A DNA stretch of 41,996 bases from Burkholderiales bacterium. Lineage in GTDB: Bacteria > Pseudomonadota > Gammaproteobacteria > Burkholderiales > SG8-41. A program made the position numbers and the translations under genes. Location of the stretch: NCBI GenBank assembly GCA_019635015.1, contig JAHCAG010000024.1, positions 1 through 41,996 on the forward strand, given 5' to 3'. Shown here one piece after another: positions 23,603-33,721 of the stretch. Below the pieces are notes generated by a model, which made no database searches, was not told where the DNA came from, and worked only from the letters and a program-made list of their open reading frames with translations. Positions within the stretch are counted from its first letter, which is position 1; each line of letters opens with the position of its first letter.

Positions 23603-24940
23603 TCACAGTCCGTAAGCAATGCGTATCAGGGTGATCGGGTGCTGCTTGTCGGCACCGGCGCCATTGCCGTCACCGATGCCCTGCTGGATATGGCGGCCGG
23701 CGATTGCACAGTCCGAGCTGATGTAATCCGGTGCCGTCTCCCCCATCTGGCGGAATACCGGACGGCCGATTTTCATCGACTGCTCGAAGAACTCGCTCTT
23801 CACGCCCCAGGTGCCGTCATGGCCGGCGCAGCGCTCAACCGTGGTGACCTTGGTATCGGGCACCATCTCCAGCAGCTCGCGCGTCTTCTGCCCCATGTTC
23901 TGCACCCGCAGGTGGCAGGGTATGTGGTACGAAACCTTGCCCAGCGCCTTGCTGAAACCGGTCTTCAGCAGGCCGTCCTTGTGGCGCAGCACCAGATATT
24001 CGAAGGGGTCGAACATCGCCTCGGCCACCGCCTTGACATCGGCATCGTCCGGGAACATCAGCGGCAGTTCCTGCTTGAACATCAGCGTGCAGGACGGCAC
24101 CGCGGAAAGTATGGCGTACCCCTCGCGCGCCAGCTTTGCCAGCGGCGGTATGTTGATGTCCTTGTTGCGCGCCACCGCCTCGAGGTCGCCCAGTTCAAGC
24201 TTGGGCATGCCGCAGCAGGCCTCCTTCTCGACGACGATCGAGGGCACCTCGTTGTGCGCCAGTATCTTCAGCAGGTCGTGGCCGATGCCGGGCTCGTTGT
24301 AGTTGACGTAACAGGTCGAGAAAATCGCGACCTTGCCCGGCGTCTGCCTGCCGTCCTTCACCGGGAAGGAGGCGTCCGGCCTTGCGGTCGAGCGGAATTT
24401 CGCGCTGTCGTACTCCGGCAGCACGCGGTCCTTGTGGATGCCCAGCATATTGTCCATGACCTTGCGTACCGGCGCCGCCTTGTTGGCGGCATTGACCATC
24501 TGCACGACGACCGGGATCGAGGCCAGTTTGCCCAGGGCGTCCGTGCTCGACAGCAGCTTGTCCCGGAAGCTGGTTCCGCCCTTGCGGAACTTGACCGCCT
24601 TCGCCCGCAGCATCAGGTGCGGAAAATCGACATTCCACTCATGCGGCGGCACATACGGACACTTGGTCATGTAACACATGTCGCAGAGGTAGCAACGGTC
24701 GATGACTTCCCAGTAATCCTTTTTCGGGATGCCGTCGACTTCCAGTGTCGGGCTTTCATCGACAAGGTCGAACAGCTTCGGGAACGCCGTGCACAGGTTC
24801 ACGCAGCGGCGGCAACCGTGGCAGATGTCGAAGACGCGCTCGAGTTCGTGATTGAGCTTGTCCTCGTTGTAGAACTCCCCGGATTTCCAGTCCAGGGGGT
24901 GCCGGGTCGGTGCCTCGAGACTGCCTTCGCGTACGGTCAT
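23603..24940 (-). CDS. GlpC/HdrD-like Fe-S oxidoreductase
   Basis: A 445-residue cytoplasmic protein. Two 4Fe-4S motifs lie near the N-terminus: C40, C43, C46, C50 (CHGCRRCVNLC) and C83, C86, C89, C94 (CYLCDMCYMTKC). Cysteine-rich CCG-type domains follow (FSTCYVNYNEPGIG with ACCGMPKLELGD, then YHIPCHLRVQNMG with ERCAGHDGTWG). These are the features of heterodisulfide-reductase-related electron carriers. No flavin domain is present, so it probably passes electrons between a donor and the neighbouring rubrerythrin or DUF3501 protein. ATG 24940 starts close to the family start; ribosome site weak. Confidence 0.85.
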   Translation of the reverse strand: MTVREGSLEAPTRHPLDWKSGEFYNEDKLNHELERVFDICHGCRRCVNLCTAFPKLFDLVDESPTLEVDGIPKKDYWEVIDRCYLCDMCYMTKCPYVPPHEWNVDFPHLMLRAKAVKFRKGGTSFRDKLLSSTDALGKLASIPVVVQMVNAANKAAPVRKVMDNMLGIHKDRVLPEYDSAKFRSTARPDASFPVKDGRQTPGKVAIFSTCYVNYNEPGIGHDLLKILAHNEVPSIVVEKEACCGMPKLELGDLEAVARNKDINIPPLAKLAREGYAILSAVPSCTLMFKQELPLMFPDDADVKAVAEAMFDPFEYLVLRHKDGLLKTGFSKALGKVSYHIPCHLRVQNMGQKTRELLEMVPDTKVTTVERCAGHDGTWGVKSEFFEQSMKIGRPVFRQMGETAPDYISSDCAIAGRHIQQGIGDGNGAGADKQHPITLIRIAYGL

Positions 24941-24969
24941 GGTATGTGGCTCGCCAGAGTGGGTGGGAA

Positions 24970-25000
24970 AAGAAAGAGGCGCCTCGCGCGCCCCTTTCTG
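24970..25000 (-). terminator. Terminator between rubrerythrin and the Fe-S oxidoreductase
   Basis: On the minus strand an 11-bp stem (24990-25000 with 24974-24984, one G-U pair, 5-nt loop) is followed by TTTT (24973-24970). It would reduce transcription from rubrerythrin into the two downstream genes. Confidence 0.7.
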
Positions 25001-25025
25001 CCTGCCTGTCGGCTGTGCTGGAATG

Positions 25026-25445
25026 TCAGTCGGACAGGCCGTCCAGGGCTTTCTGGAACCGGTTGGCGTGCGAGCGCTCGGCTTTCGCCAGCGTCTCGAA
25101 CCAGTCGGCAATTTCGCCGAAACCTTCGTCGCGTGCAGTCTTCGCCATGCCCGGGTACATGTCGGTGTACTCGTGGGTTTCGCCGGCAATTGCGGCTTTC
25201 AGGTTCTCGCGGGTACGGCCGATCGGCAGATCGGTGGCAGGGTCACCACAGGCTTCCATGTATTCGAGATGGCCATGGGCATGGCCGGTCTCGCCTTCGG
25301 CGGTCGAACGGAACACGGCAGCCACATCATTCTGGCCTTCAACGTCCGCTTTGGCTGCGAAGTAGAGGTAGCGGCGGTTGGCTTGTGATTCGCCGGCAAA
25401 TGCGGCTTTCAGGTTGCCATGGGTTTTCGAATTCTTGAGTTGCAT
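25026..25445 (-). CDS. Rubrerythrin lacking the rubredoxin domain
   Basis: A 139-residue ferritin-like diiron protein that reduces hydrogen peroxide. The four-helix ligand set is visible: E19 (GESQANRR), E52 and H55 (EGETGHAHGH), E89 and E92 (GETHEY), E123 and H126 (AERSHANRF). The C-terminal rubredoxin domain of classical rubrerythrins is absent, so electrons must come from a separate carrier; the Fe-S oxidoreductase encoded next is a natural candidate. ATG 25445 has AGGAG at good spacing. Inverted repeats lie upstream (25485-25547). Confidence 0.9.
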   Translation of the reverse strand: MQLKNSKTHGNLKAAFAGESQANRRYLYFAAKADVEGQNDVAAVFRSTAEGETGHAHGHLEYMEACGDPATDLPIGRTRENLKAAIAGETHEYTDMYPGMAKTARDEGFGEIADWFETLAKAERSHANRFQKALDGLSD

Positions 25446-25484
25446 AAAAACTCCTTTAAAATCAATAGGTTACGTTAATGCCTT

Positions 25485-25547
25485 GTATGCTTGAGCATAC
25501 TCGGGAACAACCTACCACACAGATGTTTAGACTTGATCTAATCTGTG
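25485..25547 (-). promoter_or_regulatory. Inverted repeats upstream of rubrerythrin, candidate operators
   Basis: GTATGCTTGAGCATAC (25485-25500, 7-bp arms) and TTAGA-CTTGA-TCTAA (25527-25541), the second flanked by CACAGA (25518-25523) and TCTGTG (25542-25547). Both carry a CTTGA core. They probably bind a redox or metal regulator; which one cannot be told. A weak promoter, TTGACT-17-TTACAC, lies further upstream on the minus strand. Confidence 0.5.
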
Positions 25548-25609
25548 AAAGGAGTGTAAATCGAAGCTCGCACCGGAGTCAACATTCGATGACAGGCGAT
25601 GGCGGGACT

Positions 25610-26203
25610 TCAGCGCCCGAGGCTCGCCTCGATGTCGGCAAACGTGCGCGCAACCGCTTCCGTGGTGATGGCAATACCCAGCTGACGGGCGATCTGCGTC
25701 GCGGAGAACACGCCGCGCACACGCTGCCGCCCCTTGGCATCACGATCCACCACCAGTGTGTGCTGGCGGCCGGCGGCTTTCAGCGTGGCCACGATGTGCC
25801 CCACGCTCGCCGCCTGCACATCGCGCAGGTCGAGGACCTCCAGCCTGTCACGCGGGGTCATGATGTCGCGTACCTGGATTTCGCTGCGGGGAACGCCGCG
25901 CTGGACGGCAACCTTGACCGGTTTCTCGCCCAGCACGTCGTTGGCCGTGACGATACCGTGCACCCGCCGGTCCTGGTCGACGACCAGCAGCAGCCGGACG
26001 CCGCGCTGGATCATCCGGCGATGCGCCTCGTCGACGGTGTCCCCGGGCAGAATGATGACCGCCGTTACCCTGGACAGATCGGTCATCGCGTCCGCCGCCG
26101 GACTGTCGATCCGCACCCGCTCGGGAACCGACTGTGTCGGCTGTGCGTAGCCGCTGTTGTCCTCGAGGGAAATGGGTTTGATGGCTGAATAATCCCGCGT
26201 CAT
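25610..26203 (-). CDS. CBS-domain pair protein
   Basis: A 197-residue cytoplasmic protein with two CBS motifs: SRVTAVIILPGDTVDEAHRRMIQRGVRLLLVVD...GIVTANDVLG (about 45-95) and VRDIMTPRDRLEVLDLRDVQAASVGHIVATLKAAGRQHTLVVD...GVFSATQIARQLG (about 110-180). Such pairs bind adenine nucleotides and act as regulatory modules; no fused enzyme is present. The start ATG 26203 leaves a short N-terminus (TRDYSAIKPISLEDNSGY). It ends 164 nt before the rubrerythrin start on the same strand, across the operator-like repeats, so it is likely a separate unit. Confidence 0.83.
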   Translation of the reverse strand: MTRDYSAIKPISLEDNSGYAQPTQSVPERVRIDSPAADAMTDLSRVTAVIILPGDTVDEAHRRMIQRGVRLLLVVDQDRRVHGIVTANDVLGEKPVKVAVQRGVPRSEIQVRDIMTPRDRLEVLDLRDVQAASVGHIVATLKAAGRQHTLVVDRDAKGRQRVRGVFSATQIARQLGIAITTEAVARTFADIEASLGR

Positions 26204-26286
26204 GTCCGCCTGCCTTTCGACCATGGAAGTGGATCCGGCCACCGCCGGATCAGGACATGCGCACCCGGTTGCCGCCGGAGCGGTTT

Positions 26287-26805
26287 CTAGACGCCAACCA
26301 GCGGCAGGCGCAAGCCCTTGCGCTGGTCGGGGCGGCGCGCCAGAAAACGCGACAACTCGTTCAGCGCCTGCTCGTAGACTGCACGCTTGAATTCGATGAC
26401 ATCCTGCGTCGGCGCCCAGTACTCATGCCAGCGCCAGGCGTCGAATTCCGGTTTCTCCGTCGCACGCAGGCATACATCGCAGTCGCGACCGACAAGGCGC
26501 AGCAGGAACCAGATCTGCTTCTGCCCCCGGTAATTGCCGCGCCATTCCCGCCGCAGCCAGCGTTCCGGCACTTCGTAACGCAACCAGTCCCGGGTGCGCC
26601 CCAGAACCTGCACGTGTTCCGGTTTGAGTCCGACTTCTTCGTGCAGTTCCCGGTACATCGCCGCTTCCGGGCGTTCTCCGCCCTTGATGCCGCCCTGCGG
26701 AAACTGCCACGAGTGCTCGCGCACCCGCTTACCCCAGAACACCTCGTTTTTCGAGTTGCACAGAACGATTCCGACATTGGGGCGATAGCCATCTCGGTCG
26801 ATCAT
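26287..26805 (-). CDS. rppH: RNA pyrophosphohydrolase (Nudix)
   Basis: A 172-residue enzyme that removes pyrophosphate from 5'-triphosphate RNA to trigger decay. It starts [17 protein letters not shown] as in other proteobacteria; the Nudix box spans about 38-60 ([23 protein letters not shown]). [31 protein letters not shown] is also typical. ATG 26805 is preferred over ATG 26811 because GGGG sits 6 nt before it. It is divergent, across a spermidine-synthase-like gene, from proS. Confidence 0.94.
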   Translation of the reverse strand: MIDRDGYRPNVGIVLCNSKNEVFWGKRVREHSWQFPQGGIKGGERPEAAMYRELHEEVGLKPEHVQVLGRTRDWLRYEVPERWLRREWRGNYRGQKQIWFLLRLVGRDCDVCLRATEKPEFDAWRWHEYWAPTQDVIEFKRAVYEQALNELSRFLARRPDQRKGLRLPLVGV

Positions 26806-26888
26806 GGTCATCCCCGGATTGATTGGTCATATGGAATCGATTTTTTCACAAATCCCCGGGCATTGAAAGCCCGCGATCCGGCGGAAAT

Positions 26889-27677
26889 TCAGGGGTACAG
26901 GAAATCCGCGTCGTTACGGTTCATCGTGCGCAGGCCGTCCACAAACAGCGGAAACTCCAGCCCGTAGCGGGCTTCGATCTCGGACGCCCGCCGCTGCAGG
27001 TCGGTCCAGCGCAGCGGACCCGGCGGATCGCGAAAACCGAAGGCGATGACGTTTCCTGGTTTGCGCGCCGGCAGACACAGGTTGCCCGCCGGGAACGCGG
27101 CTTCGATCCGCTTCAGCACTTCGTTGAACTGGCGGTCTCCGCCCCAGAGATTGACCACCAGCATGCCGCCCGGCACGAGCCGGTCCCGGCAATGCCCGTA
27201 GAACTCGCGGGTTGCCAGTTCCTCGACATGGGACTCGGCGTCGTAACCATCAACCATGATCAGGTCGGCAGCAACATCCGTCCTTGCCATGTATTCCGCA
27301 CCATCGCCGATGATGACCTCGAAACGGGGCCCGTCAGGCGGCACCAGGAAACACTGTCGCGCAATCGCCGCCACCTGCGGATCCAGCTCCACGGCGCGCA
27401 CCCTGGCCTGCGGCAGGTGGTGATGGACATATTTGGCGACCGAACCGCCGCCCAGACCCACCATCAGCACATCACGCGGATCCTCGCGGAACAGCAGACA
27501 GGCCATCATCGACCGCGTGTAGGACAGTTCGAGATCCCAGGGCCGCGCGATGCGCATTGCGCTCTGCACGGTGTCGCTGCCGATGTGCAGGGAACGCACG
27601 CCGAACTTCTCGCTGACATAAACTGTCCTGGCGTCCTCGGCCGGTTTGCGCAGGCGCCATTTGGGCATGAATTTCAT
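26889..27677 (-). CDS. Spermidine synthase-like methyltransferase-fold protein
   Basis: About 262 residues. The polyamine synthase-like core has VLMVGLGGGSVAKYVHHHLPQARVRAVELDPQVAAIAR (nucleotide-binding loop and acidic end), GDGAEYMARTDVAADLIMVDGYDAE and LVPGGMLVVNLWG. It lacks part of the N-terminal beta domain of true SpeE, so aminopropyl transfer is not assured. The start is uncertain (ATG 27677 or 27668). The open frame runs much further upstream across proS, but that part is the antisense of proS and is not counted. It diverges from proS with about 66 nt between. Confidence 0.78.
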   Translation of the reverse strand: MKFMPKWRLRKPAEDARTVYVSEKFGVRSLHIGSDTVQSAMRIARPWDLELSYTRSMMACLLFREDPRDVLMVGLGGGSVAKYVHHHLPQARVRAVELDPQVAAIARQCFLVPPDGPRFEVIIGDGAEYMARTDVAADLIMVDGYDAESHVEELATREFYGHCRDRLVPGGMLVVNLWGGDRQFNEVLKRIEAAFPAGNLCLPARKPGNVIAFGFRDPPGPLRWTDLQRRASEIEARYGLEFPLFVDGLRTMNRNDADFLYP

Positions 27678-27743
27678 CGATTGCAGGGGCAGGGTGTTCG
27701 TAAGGTTCGGTAGAATAAGGGTTTTATCCGACCGGGAACAGGC

Positions 27744-29456
27744 ATGCGCGTTTCGCAGTTTTTCATCTCCACGCTGAAAGAGGCGCCCTCCGAGGCAGAG
27801 GTGGTCAGCCACAAGCTGATGCTGCGCGCCGGGCTGATCAAGCGCCTGACCAGCGGGGTCTACACCTGGATGCCGCTGGGCCTGCGCGTACTGCGCAAGG
27901 TCGAGAACATCATCCGCGAGGAAATGAACCGCGGCGGCGCCATCGAACTGCTGATGCCGGCGGTGCAGCCCGCGGAGTTGTGGCAGGAATCGACGCGCTG
28001 GGAGCAATACGGTCCGGAACTGCTGCGCATCAAGGATCGCCACCAGCGCGATTTCTGCTTCGGGCCGACCCACGAGGAGGTCATCTGCGACGTGGTGCGG
28101 CGCGAGGTCAAGAGTTACCGCCAGCTGCCGCTGAACCTCTACCAGATCCAGACCAAGTTCCGTGACGAGATCCGTCCGCGCTTCGGCGTCATGCGCGGGC
28201 GCGAGTTCCTGATGAAGGACGCCTACTCCTTCCACACGAGCCATGACGACCTGGTGCGCGAATACCGCAACATGCACGACACCTACAGCCGCATCTTCAC
28301 GCGGCTGGGCCTGAAATTCCGGCCGGTCGCCGCCGACACCGGCTCCATCGGCGGCACCGGCTCCCATGAATTCCATGTCCTCGCCGATTCGGGCGAAGAC
28401 GCCATCGCCTACTGCCCGCAGTCGGACTACGCCGCCAACGTCGAACTCGCCGAAGCGGTAGCGCCGGCAACGTCGCGCCCCGCTGCCACGCAGCCCCTGC
28501 AGAAAGTGCATACCCCGGGCATCAAGACCATCGATGAATTGTGCGCATTCCTGAAAGTGTCCGCAGATCGCACGGTCAAGGCCGTGGTGGTCGATGGCAG
28601 CGACGGTCAGCCGGCGCTGCTGCTCCTGCGCGGCGACCATGAGCTGAACCTGATCAAGGCCGGCAAGCTGCCGCAGCTGAAGCAGCCGGTCGCGTTTGCT
28701 TCCGCCGAGAGCATCCGGGCCGCCTTCGGCGCCAACCCGGGTTCTCTGGGCCCCGCCGGTTTCAAGGGTGCGGTGATCGCCGACCGCGCGGTGATGGTCA
28801 TGGCCGATTTCGTCATTGGCGCAAACGCTGACGACCACCATTACACCGGCGCCAACATCGGCCGCGATTTTCCGGAACCTGCCGTTGCCGACATCCGCAA
28901 TGTTGTCACCGGCGATCCGTCGCCTGATGGCAGGGGCGCTCTCGATATCTGCCGCGGCATCGAAGTCGGACACATATTCCAGCTGCGCACGAAATACTCG
29001 CAGGCCCTCAAGCTCGGTTTCCTCGACGAATCCGGCAAAACACAGATCATGGAAATGGGCTGTTACGGCATCGGTGTGACGCGCATAGTCGCCGCGGCCA
29101 TCGAACAGAACCACGATGAGCGCGGCATCATGTTCCCGCGCGCCATCGCGCCCTTCGATATTGCCATCGTGCCCATCGGTTACCACAAGAGCGCACAGGT
29201 CAAAGCCGCGGCTGACCAGTTGTATGCCGACCTGCAGGCTGAAGGCCTTGATGTGTTGCTCGACAACCGCGACGAACGGCCGGGGGCGATGTTTGCCGAC
29301 ATGGAACTGATCGGCATCCCCCACCGCATCGTCATCGGTGATCGCGGCCTCAAGGAAGGACAGTTCGAATACAAGGGCCGGCGCGATGCGCAGCCACGCA
29401 ACATCCCCCAGGCTGACGCAAAAAAATCAATAAAAACAATGGTATGCGGCAGCTGA
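27744..29456 (+). CDS. proS: Prolyl-tRNA synthetase, bacterial type
   Basis: A 570-residue class II enzyme. Motif 1 region is [28 protein letters not shown], motif 2 [26 protein letters not shown], then the INS editing domain (about 225-400, including [12 protein letters not shown] and the [13 protein letters not shown] segment), motif 3 [14 protein letters not shown] and the anticodon-binding domain ([24 protein letters not shown]). It charges tRNA-Pro; one such tRNA is at 18267-18343. The last 13 nt overlap the following transglycosylase gene. Confidence 0.97.
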   Translation: MRVSQFFISTLKEAPSEAEVVSHKLMLRAGLIKRLTSGVYTWMPLGLRVLRKVENIIREEMNRGGAIELLMPAVQPAELWQESTRWEQYGPELLRIKDRHQRDFCFGPTHEEVICDVVRREVKSYRQLPLNLYQIQTKFRDEIRPRFGVMRGREFLMKDAYSFHTSHDDLVREYRNMHDTYSRIFTRLGLKFRPVAADTGSIGGTGSHEFHVLADSGEDAIAYCPQSDYAANVELAEAVAPATSRPAATQPLQKVHTPGIKTIDELCAFLKVSADRTVKAVVVDGSDGQPALLLLRGDHELNLIKAGKLPQLKQPVAFASAESIRAAFGANPGSLGPAGFKGAVIADRAVMVMADFVIGANADDHHYTGANIGRDFPEPAVADIRNVVTGDPSPDGRGALDICRGIEVGHIFQLRTKYSQALKLGFLDESGKTQIMEMGCYGIGVTRIVAAAIEQNHDERGIMFPRAIAPFDIAIVPIGYHKSAQVKAAADQLYADLQAEGLDVLLDNRDERPGAMFADMELIGIPHRIVIGDRGLKEGQFEYKGRRDAQPRNIPQADAKKSIKTMVCGS

Positions 29457-30064
29457 TCTGCAGCATTCTGGGCGCAGCACTGGCACTGGCCTCGTCGCTG
29501 GGCCACGGTGGCGCACAAAAGTACGAACCACTGTCAGCCAGCGTCCAGGCCTCCCTGCACCGCGCCATCGCAGACCAGGCCGTGCCGGTGCTGGCTTTCC
29601 ACGACGAACGGGAAGCACGCTCCTGGCTGGCGGCGATGTCATCGCGGCTCGCCAAAAGGATGCCGGACCGCGTTGCCCGGGAAGAATTCCTGGTCACCGT
29701 GCACTACGAGGCGAAACGTGCCGGACTCGATCCGCAGCTGGTGCTGGGACTGATCCAGGTCGAAAGCGCCTTCCGCAAATATGCCGTGTCGAGCGCCGGC
29801 GCCCGCGGCTATATGCAGGTGATGCCGTTCTGGGCGAAACTGATCGGCGCCGCCGATCACAACCTGTTCCACCTGCGCACCAACCTGCGTTACGGCTGCA
29901 CCATCCTCCGCCACTACCTCGACATCGAAAAGGGTGACCTGTTCCGGGCGCTGGGCCGCTACAACGGCAGCCTCGGCAAAGCCGAATATCCGAACATGGT
30001 GCTGCGCGCCTGGCATGGCAACTGGCGATATACGCCGCCGGCCGGCAGCAGCACAGTGCAGTAA
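29444..30064 (+). CDS. Secreted lytic transglycosylase (SLT domain)
   Basis: A 206-residue protein with a signal peptide ([24 protein letters not shown]). The SLT domain from about 80 has [23 protein letters not shown] (catalytic Glu in QVESAF), [28 protein letters not shown] and GRYNGSLG. The start ATG 29444 lies inside the end of proS (13-nt overlap), so translation is probably coupled. It is the second transglycosylase in the window and differs from the first in being exported and not membrane-anchored. A proS-slt order is common in betaproteobacteria. Confidence 0.9.
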   Translation: MRQLICSILGAALALASSLGHGGAQKYEPLSASVQASLHRAIADQAVPVLAFHDEREARSWLAAMSSRLAKRMPDRVAREEFLVTVHYEAKRAGLDPQLVLGLIQVESAFRKYAVSSAGARGYMQVMPFWAKLIGAADHNLFHLRTNLRYGCTILRHYLDIEKGDLFRALGRYNGSLGKAEYPNMVLRAWHGNWRYTPPAGSSTVQ

Positions 30065-31038
<974 letters not shown>

Positions 31039-31086
31039 ACAGCCGCTTCAGCGGGACTGGCGCGCCCCGGACAGAACCCGCGGTGT

Positions 31087-32628
31087 TCAGAGCTGCGGAT
31101 TCAGCCGCTCCACTTTGGCAAACAGCTTGTTCAGGGCGTTGATGTAGGCCTTGGCGGACGCCACCACGATGTCGGTGTCTGCACCCTGGCCATTGACGAT
31201 GCGCCCATCCTTCGACAAGCGCACGGTCACCTCGCCCTGCGCATCGGTGCCGGTCGTGATGGCGTTGACCGAATACAGCAGCAGTTCGGCGCCGCTGTGC
31301 ACCAGCGCCTCGATCGCCTTGAACGCGGCATCAACCGGGCCGCTGCCCTGCGCCTCGGAGGGACGTTCCTTGCCGCCGTCCGACACCATGATGCGGGCAT
31401 AGGGCTGCTCTCCGGTTTCGGAATGCGCCGTCAGCGATACCAGGTTGTAGCGCTCGTTCTCGAGATGCTCCAGGTTTTCCTCGGTGATCAGCGCGTGCAG
31501 ATCCTCGTCGAATATCTCGCGCTTCTTGTCCGCGAGTTCCTTGAACCGCTTGAATGCCGCGTTAAGCGCCTCCTCCGACTCGAGTTCGACGCCGATCTCC
31601 TGCAAACGTGTCTTGAACGCATTGCGTCCCGAAAGTTTGCCCAGCGTCAGCCGGTTGGTGGTCCAGCCCACGGATTCCGCGCTCATGATTTCGTAGGTCT
31701 CGCGGTGCTTCAGCACGCCGTCCTGGTGGATGCCCGATTCATGGGCGAAGGCGTTGGCACCGACAATGGCCTTGTTCGGCTGCACCGGGTAGCCGGTGAT
31801 GCCGGACACCAGTTTTGAAGCCGGCACGATCTGCGTGGCATCAATGCCTGTGTCGCATTCGAATATGTCCTGGCGGGTGCGAACCGCCATCACAATTTCC
31901 TCGAGTGACGCGTTGCCGGCGCGCTCCCCCAAGCCGTTGATCGTGCACTCGACCTGGCGCGCGCCGTTCTGCACGGCCGCAAGCGAGTTGGCAACGGCAA
32001 GGCCGAGGTCATTATGACAGTGCACGGACCAGACCGCCTGATCGGAGTTGGGGATGCGCTCGCGCAGGTTTCTGATCAGGCGCCCGAACTGGTCAGGCAG
32101 CGTGTAACCGACGGTATCAGGCACATTGATGGTCCTCGCGCCGGCCTTGATCACCTGCTCGAGAATGCGGCAGAGAAAATCAAGGTCAGACCGGCCGGCG
32201 TCCTCGGGGGAGAACTCAACGTTGTCGGTGTACTCGCGCGCCCACTTGATCGCCCGCACCGCCTGGTCGATAACCTGTGACGGTTCCATGCGCAGCTTCT
32301 TCTCCATGTGGATCGGCGAAGTGGCGATGAAGGTGTGGATGCGCGGCCGGGCGGCAACCCGGACCGCCTCGCCGCAGCGGCGGACATCTTTCTCGTTGGC
32401 GCGCGCAAGCCCGCAGATGGTGCTGTCCTTGATCGCGCGGGCCACCGCCTGCACGGACTCGAAATCACCGTCGCTCGCGGCCGGGAATCCGGCCTCAATG
32501 ACGTCGACGCGCATCCGCTCAAGCTGGCGCGCAATGCGCAGCTTGTCATCGCGTGTCATCGACGCGCCGGGGCTCTGCTCGCCGTCGCGCATGGTGGTGT
32601 CAAATATGATCAGCTTTTCCTTGGCCAT
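31087..32628 (-). CDS. leuA: 2-isopropylmalate synthase
   Basis: A 513-residue enzyme for the first committed step of leucine synthesis (acetyl-CoA + 2-ketoisovalerate). [16 protein letters not shown] opens the TIM barrel; metal ligands include the HCHND motif; [18 protein letters not shown] follows. The C-terminal LeuA dimer domain (about 390-505) carries leucine feedback inhibition. GAGG lies 8 nt before ATG 32628. Upstream is a leucine-rich short ORF with a promoter and pairing RNA segments, so an attenuation-type control is likely (see 32648-32864). Confidence 0.96.
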   Translation of the reverse strand: MAKEKLIIFDTTMRDGEQSPGASMTRDDKLRIARQLERMRVDVIEAGFPAASDGDFESVQAVARAIKDSTICGLARANEKDVRRCGEAVRVAARPRIHTFIATSPIHMEKKLRMEPSQVIDQAVRAIKWAREYTDNVEFSPEDAGRSDLDFLCRILEQVIKAGARTINVPDTVGYTLPDQFGRLIRNLRERIPNSDQAVWSVHCHNDLGLAVANSLAAVQNGARQVECTINGLGERAGNASLEEIVMAVRTRQDIFECDTGIDATQIVPASKLVSGITGYPVQPNKAIVGANAFAHESGIHQDGVLKHRETYEIMSAESVGWTTNRLTLGKLSGRNAFKTRLQEIGVELESEEALNAAFKRFKELADKKREIFDEDLHALITEENLEHLENERYNLVSLTAHSETGEQPYARIMVSDGGKERPSEAQGSGPVDAAFKAIEALVHSGAELLLYSVNAITTGTDAQGEVTVRLSKDGRIVNGQGADTDIVVASAKAYINALNKLFAKVERLNPQL

Positions 32629-32647
32629 GATGGATACCTCTGCTGTT

Positions 32648-32772
32648 GCCGGTCTGCGCGCGGCGCATGACCGTAAATCGTGGATCCCGGCCCCGATATT
32701 GGCGCCGGACTGGGAACTGCAATTGGAATGAGGGGGGGTTTAGTGCGCGCGGCCGCGCAGCAGCAGACCGGC
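32648..32772 (-). promoter_or_regulatory. Long-range RNA pairing in the leuA leader
   Basis: The leader segment 32763-32772 plus 32752-32758, which contains the CTG-CTG-CTG-CGC codons of the short ORF, is complementary to 32648-32664, just upstream of the leuA ribosome site: 17 bp with one 4-nt bulge. A local alternative hairpin, TGCGCG/CGCGCA, overlaps the end of the short ORF. A ribosome stalled on the Leu codons would prevent the long pairing. There is no T-run, so control at initiation or via Rho is as possible as intrinsic termination. Confidence 0.5.
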
Positions 32773-32826
32773 CAGCGCAAGCGCGGCAAGCGGGAGAAAC
32801 TTCAGGGTCTGCACAAAACTCGACAT
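32740..32826 (-). CDS. Candidate leucine leader peptide (LeuL-like), 28 residues
   Basis: A 28-codon ORF ending 111 nt before leuA. Eight of the 28 residues are Leu, including a run of three (CTG CTG CTG) followed by RGRAH. E. coli leuL, as I recall it, is also 28 residues with a Leu run followed by RGR. There is no Shine-Dalgarno; the promoter -10 lies only about 10 nt before the ATG, so the mRNA would be nearly leaderless. The alternative is a genuine small hydrophobic membrane protein, since residues 8-23 could span a membrane. The RNA pairing at its Leu codons favours the leader-peptide reading. Confidence 0.55.
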   Translation of the reverse strand: MSSFVQTLKFLPLAALALAGLLLRGRAH

Positions 32827-32835
32827 GATCGGAAG

Positions 32836-32864
32836 AATATATCGGCTTTTTCCGGGACCTGCAA
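32836..32864 (-). promoter_or_regulatory. Promoter of the leuA leader
   Basis: Minus-strand -35 TTGCAG (32859-32864), 17-bp spacer, -10 TATATT (32836-32841), placed between the pssA stop (32870) and the short leucine-rich ORF. Confidence 0.65.
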
Positions 32865-32869
32865 GCCCG

Positions 32870-33688
32870 CTACGGCCCGGACCCCGCCGGCGGCTTGCGG
32901 CGAAAACGGTCGTAAACCCAGAGCGCATAACCCGACAGTCCGTAAAGGGCAAACAGCGTGAACAGCAGCTCGGGCAGCGTATTGGCAAAAGAAATCAGCA
33001 GGACGAAACCGAGGGCAATCGCAACCACCACCGAAAAAGAGACACTCTTGCGCAGATTGATGTCCTTGCCGCTGTAAAACCGCAGGTTGCTGACCATGGT
33101 CAGGCCGGCCACCAGCGTCAGCCCCCAGGCCAGCCATTTCACATCGGCCCCCTTGACCTGGTACTCGGTCATCGCCAGCACCAGTCCGGCCACCAGTGCA
33201 GCAGCCGCAGGGCTGGGCAAGCCCTGGAAGAAGCGCTTGTCGACGACATCAATGTTGGTGTTGAAGCGGGCGAGCCGCAACGCAGCGCAGGCGCAGTAGA
33301 CGAACGCCGCGATCCAGCCCAGTTTGGCCGACAGCCAGGGACCCAGCAAGGGCACGGTATTCATTGCCGCGAAATCCTTCAGCGCCCAGACATAGACCAC
33401 CAATGCCGGCGCGACGCCGAATGACACCATGTCGGAAAGGCTGTCGAGTTCGGCTCCAAAGGCGCTCTGGGTATGGGTCAGGCGCGCCACCCGGCCATCC
33501 AGGCCATCGAGCACCAGCGCCACGAAAATGGCGATCGCGGCATGCTCGAAACGCCCTCCCACCGCCTGGACAATTGCATAAAACCCGGCGAAAAGCGCGG
33601 CAATCGTGAACAGGTTCGGCAGCCAGTAGATGCCGCGGCGCGCGAACCGTGACTTGATGAACTGCTTGTGTTCCTTGAGTTCGGCCAT
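32870..33688 (-). CDS. pssA: CDP-diacylglycerol-serine O-phosphatidyltransferase
   Basis: A 272-residue integral membrane enzyme making phosphatidylserine. The CDP-alcohol phosphotransferase motif is complete: DGLDGRVARLTHTQSAFGAELDSLSD (D-G-x2-A-R-x8-G-x3-D-x3-D pattern). About eight hydrophobic segments and a basic C-terminus (VYDRFRRKPPAG) follow. It is the Bacillus-like membrane type (subclass II), not the E. coli peripheral type. It lies 33 nt after psd, and both steps of phosphatidylethanolamine synthesis are thus side by side. Confidence 0.94.
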   Translation of the reverse strand: MAELKEHKQFIKSRFARRGIYWLPNLFTIAALFAGFYAIVQAVGGRFEHAAIAIFVALVLDGLDGRVARLTHTQSAFGAELDSLSDMVSFGVAPALVVYVWALKDFAAMNTVPLLGPWLSAKLGWIAAFVYCACAALRLARFNTNIDVVDKRFFQGLPSPAAAALVAGLVLAMTEYQVKGADVKWLAWGLTLVAGLTMVSNLRFYSGKDINLRKSVSFSVVVAIALGFVLLISFANTLPELLFTLFALYGLSGYALWVYDRFRRKPPAGSGP

Positions 33689-33721
33689 GGCCGCAATCTT
33701 AAACCAGTCGTCGCCCGGGTG

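Noticed and set aside
27678..29324. Long minus-strand open frame continuous with the spermidine-synthase-like gene
   Set aside because: It is the antisense of proS, which is a complete conserved enzyme; the translated antisense part matches no family and has shadow-frame composition (a high GC third-position effect).
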